Below are positions 1 through 6,431 of a DNA stretch of 6,431 bases, one piece after another; position 1 is the first letter of the stretch; each line of letters begins with the position of its first letter. The stretch comes from Aminidesulfovibrio sp040307135 (lineage in GTDB: Bacteria > Desulfobacterota > Desulfovibrionia > Desulfovibrionales > Desulfovibrionaceae): positions 1 through 6,431 of the forward strand of contig JAWRKD010000131.1 in assembly GCA_040307135.1 (NCBI GenBank), written 5' to 3'. Position numbers and translations under genes: made by a program. Under the pieces are notes generated by a model. It saw only the letters and a list, made by a program, of their open reading frames with translations, was not told where the DNA came from and ran no database searches.

Positions 1-159
1 CCTCTGCCCATGGACCTTCCCTGGTGGCAGGCCGACCATGCCGTGTTTTTCGGCGTGCTGTACATCGTGCTGGGCGTCATCGCCACCGGCATGGGGTACT
101 GCATCCTGAAAGCCTGGTGTGATTCCCGCGGTAACGGCGGCGTCAGCCACCATCACTAG
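1..159 (+). CDS. small single-span membrane protein of unknown function, possibly 5'-truncated
   Basis: The frame is open from the left edge to a TAG at 157-159. An in-frame ATG at 10-12 would give a 49-residue protein beginning MDLPWWQADHAVFFG, but the window edge leaves only nine bases upstream, so an earlier start cannot be excluded. From about residue 12 to 36 (counting from that ATG) the sequence is strongly hydrophobic, with the core VFFGVLYIVLGVIATGMGY, consistent with one membrane span. A short polar tail rich in Gly and Ser follows and ends in three histidines. Two tryptophans and an acidic residue precede the span. I do not recognise a named family and assign no function. The hairpin at 192-220 probably ends this transcript, so it is likely not part of the rpsU operon. 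Coding status is supported by codon pattern and the coherent membrane segment, not by homology. Confidence 0.6.
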   Translation, partial: PLPMDLPWWQADHAVFFGVLYIVLGVIATGMGYCILKAWCDSRGNGGVSHHH

Positions 160-191
160 GGTTTTCACGCGGCATCTGTTAGCGATTCATA

Positions 192-220
192 CGGCCCGTC
201 CGGTTCTGCCGGACGGGCCG
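192..220 (+). terminator. GC-rich hairpin, probable terminator of the upstream small gene
   Basis: The arms 192-203 (CGGCCCGTCCGG) and 209-220 (CCGGACGGGCCG) are exact reverse complements, giving a 12-bp stem with a 5-base loop. It starts 33 bases after the stop of the small membrane protein gene and 124 bases before rpsU. There is no T-run directly after the stem; the nearest is six Ts at 249-254. It is therefore not a textbook intrinsic terminator and could act with Rho or as a 3'-end stabilising structure. The stem is symmetric, so it could work on either strand. Position and strength favour a terminator isolating the rpsU operon from upstream transcription. Confidence 0.6.
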
Positions 221-256
221 CTCCGCATTCTCCCGCAGATTCCGGGGATTTTTTGC

Positions 257-285
257 TTGCCTTCTTCGCCGGGAAGGCATATCTG
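257..285 (+). promoter_or_regulatory. weak candidate sigma-70 promoter for the rpsU operon
   Basis: The gap between the terminator-like hairpin and rpsU is where the operon promoter should lie. The best spacing match I see is TTGCCT (257-262), 17 bases, then TATCTG (280-285). The -35 element fits reasonably and the -10 element poorly (three of six bases). The same stretch contains a 7-bp inverted repeat, TGCCTTC (258-264) and GAAGGCA (273-279), with an 8-base loop, which could be an operator or a leader hairpin. The surrounding 249-302 is more AT-rich than the rest of the window, as expected of a promoter region. The assignment is tentative. Confidence 0.18.
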
Positions 286-305
286 ATTCTTTTGCAAATT
301 TTGCC

Positions 306-322
306 GCCCCGTTTTCCGGGGC
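306..322 (+). promoter_or_regulatory. short hairpin just upstream of the rpsU ribosome binding site
   Basis: GCCCCG (306-311) and CGGGGC (317-322) form a perfect 6-bp stem of G-C pairs around the loop TTTTC. The hairpin ends six bases before the Shine-Dalgarno sequence. It could keep the ribosome binding site accessible, or serve as a leader element for feedback control of this ribosomal protein operon. A 6-bp stem alone can arise by chance, so the case rests on its position and all-GC composition. Confidence 0.35.
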
Positions 323-328
323 ATTCAG

Positions 329-337
329 GGAGGTGAT
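329..337 (+). promoter_or_regulatory. extended Shine-Dalgarno sequence of rpsU
   Basis: GGAGGTGAT is a perfect nine-base complement to the canonical 3' end of bacterial 16S rRNA, with six bases between it and the ATG at 344. It is by far the strongest ribosome binding site in the window. yqeY and mutS2 have no clear one, and dnaG and rpoD have only moderate purine-rich tracts. It fixes the rpsU start and predicts very high translation of bS21 relative to the rest of the operon. Confidence 0.85.
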
Positions 338-343
338 GTCTCC

Positions 344-544
344 ATGCCCGGTATTGTCCTCGACGACTCCGACAACTTCGATGTGGCCCTGCGCCGCTTC
401 AAGAAGCAGGTCGAGAAGGCTGGCATCCTCTCTGAGCTGAAAAAGCGTCAGCACTACGAAAAGCCCAGCGTCCAGCGCAAGAAGAAGAAGGCCGCCGCCA
501 AGAAGCGGCTCGTCAAGAAACTCCGCAAAATGAAAATGATGTAA
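344..544 (+). CDS. rpsU: 30S ribosomal protein bS21
   Basis: Small basic protein of 66 residues, close to the usual 55-70 of the family. bS21 binds the 30S platform near the 3' end of 16S rRNA and the anti-Shine-Dalgarno, and supports translation initiation. Family features are visible. The N-terminus MPGIVLDDSDNFDVALRRFK contains the characteristic ALRRFKKQVEKAG segment (about residues 15-27). Next come the ELKKRQHYEKPSVQRKKKK stretch (31-49) and a lysine-rich, alanine-containing C-terminal tail. The ATG follows an exceptionally strong Shine-Dalgarno sequence. The stop codon TAA (542-544) shares its last base with the yqeY start, so the two genes are probably translationally coupled. It is the first gene of the operon, as in the E. 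coli rpsU-dnaG-rpoD operon. Nothing is truncated or odd in the protein itself. Confidence 0.96.
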   Translation: MPGIVLDDSDNFDVALRRFKKQVEKAGILSELKKRQHYEKPSVQRKKKKAAAKKRLVKKLRKMKMM

Positions 545-990
545 TGGCCCTTCAGGCACGGATCGAAACCGACTTCGTCACCGCCTACAAGGCCAAGGAA
601 ACGGTTCGGGTGGCTGTCTTGAGGATGCTCAAGACAGCCATCAAGAACCGTCAGGTGGAGCTTTGCCGTCCCCTCAGCGACGGCGAGATCCTCGACGTCA
701 TCGCCAAACAGGTCAAGCAACGCCGCGAATCCATTGACCAGTTCACCAGCGGCAACCGCCCCGATCTGGCCGAGAAGGAGGCCCGCGAGCTGGAAGAGCT
801 CACGGCCTACATGCCCAAGGCCCTGACCGAGGAGGAGCTGGCCGCCGCCATCGACGCCGTGGTCCAGGACCTCGGCGCCGCGAGCCTCAAGGACATGGGC
901 CGCGTCATGCAGGCCGTGCTCGAGGCCCACAAGGGGCAGGTGGACGGCAAGAAGGCCAGTGAACTGGTGCGGGCGCGGCTCTCGTCCTGA
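544..990 (+). CDS. yqeY: GatB/YqeY domain protein
   Basis: A 148-residue protein, the normal length for the YqeY family, which resembles the C-terminal tRNA-binding domain of the amidotransferase subunit GatB. Its cellular role is not firmly established; a tRNA- or translation-linked task is inferred from that resemblance and from frequent linkage to rpsU (also adjacent in Bacillus subtilis). Diagnostic segments are VLRMLKTAIKN (about 25-35), KQRRESIDQF (58-67), EKEARELEELTAYMPK (77-92), and near the end DMGRVM (117-122) followed by GQVDGKKASELV (131-142). The ATG overlaps the rpsU stop by one base and has no Shine-Dalgarno sequence, so reinitiation from rpsU is the likely mode of translation. 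The stop TGA lies 13 bases before the mutS2 ATG. Codons 22-33 form an unusual perfect hairpin (609-642) and contain the gene's only GCT, TTG, AGG and ACA codons. Confidence 0.93.
   Translation: MALQARIETDFVTAYKAKETVRVAVLRMLKTAIKNRQVELCRPLSDGEILDVIAKQVKQRRESIDQFTSGNRPDLAEKEARELEELTAYMPKALTEEELAAAIDAVVQDLGAASLKDMGRVMQAVLEAHKGQVDGKKASELVRARLSS
609..642 (+). promoter_or_regulatory. perfect long hairpin embedded in the yqeY coding sequence
   Basis: TGGCTGTCTTGAG (611-623) and CTCAAGACAGCCA (628-640) are exact reverse complements separated by GATG. G610.U641 and G609-C642 extend the stem to 15 pairs. It begins 65 bases after the rpsU stop and covers YqeY codons 22-33. The register is such that third codon positions pair with third codon positions (612/639, 615/636, 618/633, 621/630). 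Stem-requiring codons GCT, TTG, AGG and ACA each occur once in yqeY, where GCC, CTC/CTG, CGN and ACC/ACG are otherwise used. No T-run follows, so simple intrinsic termination is unlikely. A processing site, a stabilising 3' end for an rpsU transcript, or an attenuator fits better. The structure is seen directly; its function is inferred. Confidence 0.6.
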
Positions 991-1003
991 CCGGCGCGAA
1001 TTC

Positions 1004-3304
1004 ATGGAATCCAGAACCTTCCAGTTGCTGGAATTCCCCAAGGTGCTGCGGGTCCTGGCGGACCGCGCGGTGTCCAAGGCCGGGGAAGCGGCCTGCCTGT
1101 CCATCGCCCCTTTGCGGGACGAGGCTTCCTTGCGTCTCCAGAACCGGCTCCTGGAGCAGGCCGTGGAATGGCGCAAGGAGACCGGCTTTTCCCTGAGCCC
1201 CTTCGAGCCCCTGGAGGGCCTGGCCGCAGCCACCGAGCGCCCCGCGGCCGTGCTGGACCAGGACGCCCTGTTCGCCCTGCTGACCACCCTGGAACAGGCC
1301 AAGGCCGCCCGCGAGGCCCTGCAGAATCTCGGCCAGCGCGGCTGGGACGAACTCACCGAGACCGTGGTCCGCGCGCCCTGGCCCGCCACGGTCTGGTCCG
1401 CCACACGGCGCTGCCTGGACGACGAGGGCCGCCTGCGCGACGAAAGCTCGCCCGGGCTCTCGGCCGTACGCTCCGAGATCCGCGGCATCCACCAGCGCTG
1501 CACCAAGAAGGTCAAGGACTTCATCCTGGGCGAGGACCTGGCGCGGTTTCTCCAGGACGAGTTCATGACCATCTCCTCGGACCGCTACGTCCTGCCGCTC
1601 AAGGCCAATTTCAAGGGCCGCTTCCAGGGCATCATCCACGACTACTCCCAGACCGGCGAGACCTGCTATTTCGAGCCCATGTTCTTGGTGGAGCTGAACA
1701 ACCAGCTCCAGGAGCTCAAGCAGGAGGAGCGGCGCGAGGAGCGCAAGGTCCTGGAATTCTTGACCGGCATCGTGCGCCAGGAGCGCGACGCCGTGGCCGG
1801 GGCCTCGGCGGCCCTGGTCTCCCTGGACGTGCTCCTGGCCAAGACCGCCCTGGCCGAGGCCCTGGGCGGCCGCACCCTGGACCTAGAGCCAGGCCTGCCG
1901 CCGCGGCTGCTGGACGCCCGCCATCCGCTCCTGGTTCTGAACCAGGGCGGGGTGGTGCCCCTGGACATCAAGCTCCAGCAGGGCCAGCGGGCCCTGGTCA
2001 TCAGCGGCGGCAACGCGGGCGGCAAGACCGTGTGCCTGAAGACCATGGGCCTCATCGCACTCATGGCCTTCTCCGGCCTGCCCGTGCCCGTGGGCATCGG
2101 CAGCAGGCTGCCCCTGTGGAAGCGCATCTTTGTGATCCTGGGCGACGAGCAGAGCCTGGAGGACCACGTGAGCACCTTCACGGCCCAGGTGCGCTATCTG
2201 GCCCGGGTCTGGGACCTGGTGGACAAGGACACCCTCTTTCTCCTGGACGAATTCGGCGCGGGCACGGACCCCACCCAGGGCGCGGCCCTGGCCCAATCCG
2301 TGTTGGACAGCCTCCTGGAGCGCGGGGCCAGCGTGCTGGTGGCCACGCACTTCCCGGCCCTCAAGGCCCACGCCCTGGCCGCCGAGGGCGTGCGCGCGGC
2401 CAGCGTGCTCTTCGACCCGGACACCAAGAAGCCGCTTTTCCGCCTGGCCTACGACCAGGTGGGCGCGAGCATCGCCCTGGACGTGGCCCGCGAGCACGGC
2501 CTGCCAGAAACCATCCTGGCCAAGGCCCAGCAGTACCTGCTCCTGGACGGCTCGGACACCTCGGCCGTGCTGGACCGGCTCAACGCCCAGGCCGTGGCCC
2601 GGGAAAAGGAGCTGGCCGCCCTGGCCGGGGAGCGCGACAAGCTCCGCGCCAAGCGCCAGGGCCTGGAGGCCCGTTTCGACAGGGAGCGCCGCGCCCTGGT
2701 GGACGAGATCAGGGCCCAGGCCCAGGCCGTGCTCCACGAGTGGAAGACCGAGAAGATCGGCCGCAAGCAGGCCCTCAAGAAGCTGGCCGAGTCCCGCGAA
2801 CGCCTGGAGGGTGTGGGCTCCCTGGCGGCCGAGGCCGCGCCTCCGTCCTTCGGCTGGGAGGACATCCGGCCCGGGCGGAGCGTGGAGTACCGGGCCTGGG
2901 GCCGCAGCGGCACGGTCCTGGACAAGGACGAACGCAAGCGCCAGGTGAAGATCGATCTGGACGGCGTGGCCCTCTGGGTCAAGGAGGCGGACCTGGGCCA
3001 GGCCCGGGACGCCGCCGCGTCCAAGGCCGAGGCCAAAAGCGCCGCCCCCGCCGCCGAGGGCCTGACCCGCAGCCTGGACCTGCGCGGCCACCGCGCCGAC
3101 GAGGCCCTGCGCGAGCTGGAGCGCTTCCTGGACGACTGCCTGCTGCGCGGCACGGGCCGGGCCGAGATCATCCACGGCCGCGGCACCGGGGCCCTGCGCC
3201 GCGAGGTGCACGAATTTCTGCGGCAGTTTCCGGCGGTGGACGCCTTTGCCCTGGCTCCCGAGGACCGGGGCGGCGACGGCATGACCGAAGTGACCCTCAA
3301 GTAG
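1004..3304 (+). CDS. mutS2: MutS2 family ATPase with C-terminal Smr domain
   Basis: A 766-residue protein, near the usual 770-790 for MutS2. MutS2 lacks the mismatch-recognition domain of MutS. It has been linked to suppression of recombination in Helicobacter and Thermus and, in Bacillus subtilis, to recognition of collided ribosomes. Order of parts: N-terminal core and lever region (1 to about 290); Walker A GGNAGGKT (335-342, Lys341); signature region around DEQSLEDHVSTF (Ser390); Walker B LFLLDE (Asp415, Glu416) followed by FGAGTDPTQGAA; switch histidine in ATHFPAL (His449); charged coiled coil (about 523-603); a KOW-like beta segment (about 620-664); and an Smr domain with LDLRGH (691-696) and HGRGTGALR (724-732). 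The P-loop has Gly where the family usually has Pro. I chose the ATG at 1004 because MESRTFQLLEFPKVL matches the family N-terminus; a GTG at 959 would add 15 unrelated residues. No Shine-Dalgarno sequence is evident; coupling to yqeY, 13 bases upstream, is likely. Confidence 0.95.
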   Translation: MESRTFQLLEFPKVLRVLADRAVSKAGEAACLSIAPLRDEASLRLQNRLLEQAVEWRKETGFSLSPFEPLEGLAAATERPAAVLDQDALFALLTTLEQAKAAREALQNLGQRGWDELTETVVRAPWPATVWSATRRCLDDEGRLRDESSPGLSAVRSEIRGIHQRCTKKVKDFILGEDLARFLQDEFMTISSDRYVLPLKANFKGRFQGIIHDYSQTGETCYFEPMFLVELNNQLQELKQEERREERKVLEFLTGIVRQERDAVAGASAALVSLDVLLAKTALAEALGGRTLDLEPGLPPRLLDARHPLLVLNQGGVVPLDIKLQQGQRALVISGGNAGGKTVCLKTMGLIALMAFSGLPVPVGIGSRLPLWKRIFVILGDEQSLEDHVSTFTAQVRYLARVWDLVDKDTLFLLDEFGAGTDPTQGAALAQSVLDSLLERGASVLVATHFPALKAHALAAEGVRAASVLFDPDTKKPLFRLAYDQVGASIALDVAREHGLPETILAKAQQYLLLDGSDTSAVLDRLNAQAVAREKELAALAGERDKLRAKRQGLEARFDRERRALVDEIRAQAQAVLHEWKTEKIGRKQALKKLAESRERLEGVGSLAAEAAPPSFGWEDIRPGRSVEYRAWGRSGTVLDKDERKRQVKIDLDGVALWVKEADLGQARDAAASKAEAKSAAPAAEGLTRSLDLRGHRADEALRELERFLDDCLLRGTGRAEIIHGRGTGALRREVHEFLRQFPAVDAFALAPEDRGGDGMTEVTLK

Positions 3305-3317
3305 CGGGGCGGCGGGC

Positions 3318-5040
3318 GTGAACTCCCAAGCCATCCAGGCCGTGAAGTCCCGGCTTCTGCTTTCGGACGTGGTCCGCCGCTACGTGGACCTGCGCCCGGT
3401 GTCCGGCCGCTTCATGTGCACCTGCCCCTTTCACGCCGAGACCAAGCCGTCCATGTCCGTGAACGACGAGGAGGGGTTTTTCTACTGTTTCGGCTGCCAG
3501 GCCTCGGGCGACGTCATCGATTTCTACAAGCGGATCAATGGTCTGGAGTTCCGCGAGGCCCTGGAGCAACTGGCCGCCGAGGCCGGGGTGGAGCTGGGAC
3601 AGGAGCGTGACGACCCCGAGGCCCGCGAGCAGCAGCGGCGCAAGAAGGTCTTCCTGGACATGCACGACCAGGCCCGGGACTTCTTCCGCCAGAACCTGGG
3701 CCGCCAGGAGGGCCGCCCGGCTCGGGAATACCTGAAGCGCCGGGGCATCGAGCCGCGCATCGTGGAGGCCTTCGGCCTGGGCTATTCCCCGGACGACTGG
3801 CACGGCCTGGACACCTTTCTCCAGGGAAAGGGACACACCCCGGAGCAGGGGGTCGTGGCCGGTCTTTTGTCGAAAAATGAAAAAGGAAATATTTACGACA
3901 GGTTCCGCGGAAGACTCATCTTCCCCATCCAGAATTTGTCGGGCCGGGTTATTGCCTTTGGCGGCAGAATCATTAGTGAAGGAGAACCAAAATATCTCAA
4001 CAGCAGCGACACGCCCATCTACAAAAAAGGAGAGCACCTCTACGGATTGTACCAAGCCCGTTCGACCATGACCCGCAGCAAGCGGGCCCTGCTCACCGAA
4101 GGCTACATGGACGTGCTCTCCCTGCACCAGTTCGGCTACACCGACGCCTGCGGGGTACTGGGCACGGCGCTCACCGGGGAGCAGGTGCGCCGTCTTGCGG
4201 GCTTTTGTTCGCGGGTGGACCTGGTCTTTGACGGCGACAACGCGGGACGCAAGGCCGCGCTCAAGTCCAGCGAGATGATCCTGCTTCTGGGCGTGGCCTG
4301 CCGGGTGGTGATGCTGCCCGAGGGCGAGGACGTGGACTCCGTGCTCCAGAAGGAGGGGACCGAAGGCTTTGAGAAGTGCCTCAAGGCGGCCAAGGACGGG
4401 CTCACCTTCTGCATGGACACCCTGCGCGAGAACTTCGCCCCGCGCGAGACCATGGGCTGGGCCAAGGGATTTTTCGAAAAGCTGGCCGACGACGGGCTCA
4501 GGGCCTATTACCTGCCTCGTCTGGTGGCCGGGCTGGGCGTGGCCGAGACCGAGCTGCGCCAGGCCCTGGGAGCAGGGCAGGGAACCCGGGAGGCGGCCCG
4601 GGAACGCAAGCCCCTGGCCGCGGTGCGGCCTGTGGGCCGAGACGACAAGGACGACCGGTATTTCCTGCGGTTTCCCATCCAGTATCCGGAGTATGTCCAG
4701 GACCTGGCGGACCGCGGGTTCGAGCGCGTGCTGGCCACGCCCTGGGCCCGGGAATTGTGGGAGAAGATCAAGCTTCATGGCGGCCAGGACCTGTTGCCCT
4801 GGCTCGCGGACGACGAAAAGAAATTTTGGGCTCGTTGTCGGCAGGAGCGCGTGGAGCGCATCCTCTCCGGCGAGGAGCTGCGCGACGAATGGCTGCACAT
4901 CTGCGAACGCGTGGCCAGCTGCCACGAACGCCAGGCCCGCCGCCAGCTCAAGGAAGCCCTGCGCGAGGCCCTGCGGAACGGGGACGAGCGCCAGGCCTCA
5001 GAACATTTGCAGGCCCTGAACGAGTTTCTAGGGAGGGACG

Positions 5041-5054
<14 letters not shown>
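3318..5054 (+). CDS. dnaG: DNA primase
   Basis: A 578-residue primase (E. coli 581) that synthesises RNA primers at the replication fork, working with the replicative helicase DnaB. The N-terminal zinc-binding domain has ligands Cys36, His39, Cys57 and Cys60 in CPFH and FYCFGC contexts. The RNA polymerase core contains YDRFRGRLIFPI (193-204), VIAFGGRII (211-219) and PKYLNSSDTPIYKKG (224-238). The TOPRIM catalytic acids are Glu261 in LLTEGYMDV and Asp305/Asp307 in VFDGDNAGRKAA. The C-terminal part (about 430-578) is divergent and charged, as expected for the helicase-binding domain. The start is GTG at 3318, 13 bases after the mutS2 stop. The only later methionine near the start falls at the zinc site, so GTG is favoured; upstream lies a G-rich but poor ribosome binding site. 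The last 14 bases overlap rpoD in another frame. A low-GC tract with atypical codons covers about residues 182-241. Confidence 0.97.
3861..4040 (+). other. low-GC, atypical-codon tract inside dnaG
   Basis: By hand count these 180 bases are about 46% G+C, and the first 40 are about 30%, against roughly two thirds in the flanks. Codons rarely used elsewhere in the window cluster here: AGA, AGG, GGA, ATT, AAT, AGT, CCA, GTT and many AAA. The encoded residues (about 182-241) are a conserved part of the primase core with no visible defect, so selection on protein sequence is intact. Within it, TTGTCG (3867-3872) and TATTTA (3890-3895) are 17 bases apart and resemble a weak promoter facing rpoD. 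The E. coli homologous operon has internal rpoD promoters inside dnaG, which makes this worth noting, but the motif is poor. A recombination tract is an alternative. Confidence 0.5.
5031..5036 (+). promoter_or_regulatory. rpoD ribosome binding site inside the end of dnaG
   Basis: GGGAGG lies four bases before the ATG at 5041, inside the final codons of dnaG. Spacing is a little short but the match to the anti-Shine-Dalgarno is good. It supports the ATG at 5041 as the rpoD start and shows that rpoD can be initiated independently while its start is being crossed by ribosomes finishing dnaG. Confidence 0.7.

Positions 5055-6431
<1,377 letters not shown>

Noticed and set aside
291..298. TTTGCAAA palindrome upstream of rpsU as a possible operator
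   Set aside because: A single 8-base palindrome in AT-rich leader DNA is weak evidence and matches no regulator site I can name with confidence.
959..1003. Upstream GTG extension of mutS2
   Set aside because: The extra 15 residues are Arg-rich and unlike MutS2 N-termini, and would overlap yqeY. The ATG at 1004 gives a family-like start.
1006..1037. Possible fold over the mutS2 start region (imperfect stem 1006-1014 with 1028-1037, or TTCCAG/CTGGAA)
   Set aside because: The stems are short, compete with each other, and one contains a bulge, so they cannot be separated from chance without folding and comparison.
454..1572. 372-codon minus-strand frame crossing rpsU, yqeY and the start of mutS2
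   Set aside because: It crosses three well-supported sense genes and shows no domain, so it is a compositional shadow.
1168..3321. 717-codon plus-strand frame overlapping mutS2
   Set aside because: The product is almost entirely Gly, Pro, Arg and Ala, typical of an out-of-frame read of GC-rich coding DNA.
1883..3334. 483-codon open frame on the minus strand opposite mutS2
   Set aside because: It is a shadow of GC-rich codon usage: stops are rare on the opposite strand, the product is low-complexity Gly/Ala/Leu-rich, and the sense frame encodes an intact MutS2.
3297..4925. 542-codon open frame on the minus strand opposite dnaG
   Set aside because: It is antisense to an intact primase with all catalytic motifs, and its translation shows no recognisable domain.

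Overview
The window is about 6.4 kb of GC-rich DNA (roughly two thirds G+C by eye, with third codon positions strongly biased to G or C). It carries a single-direction gene cluster on the + strand: rpsU, yqeY, mutS2, dnaG and rpoD. This is an expanded form of the macromolecular synthesis operon known from E. coli as rpsU-dnaG-rpoD, with yqeY and mutS2 inserted between the ribosomal protein gene and primase. Gene order and base composition suggest a Desulfovibrio-like bacterium (Desulfovibrionaceae, former Deltaproteobacteria). That placement is an inference from context and protein flavour, not a database match.

Layout. 1-159: the 3' end, or nearly all, of a small single-span membrane protein of unknown function. 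160-343: a non-coding gap holding a perfect 12-bp GC-rich hairpin (probable terminator of the small gene), a possible weak promoter, a short hairpin, and a nine-base extended Shine-Dalgarno sequence for rpsU. 344-544: rpsU (bS21). 544-990: yqeY, overlapping rpsU by one base. 1004-3304: mutS2, complete with MutS-type ATPase and Smr domains. 3318-5054: dnaG primase. 5041-6431: rpoD, overlapping dnaG by 14 bases and cut by the window end in region 3.

The products link ribosome function (bS21, and possibly MutS2 as a collided-ribosome factor), replication priming (DnaG) and transcription initiation (RpoD). Junctions are an overlap or 13 bases, so there is no intergenic room for the terminator that separates rpsU from dnaG in E. 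coli.

The most interesting non-obvious signal is a perfect 13-bp inverted repeat with a 4-base loop, extendable to 15 pairs with one G.U, buried in the yqeY coding sequence at 609-642. It lies about 65 bases after the rpsU stop. Several codons in it are the only ones of their kind in yqeY, and third codon positions pair with third codon positions. This suggests an RNA element, such as a processing or attenuation site, under selection inside a coding region. A second signal is a low-GC tract with atypical codons inside dnaG (about 3861-4040), encoding an otherwise ordinary, conserved part of the primase core. No mobile element, CRISPR array, tRNA or rRNA was seen, and no clear novel multi-gene system.
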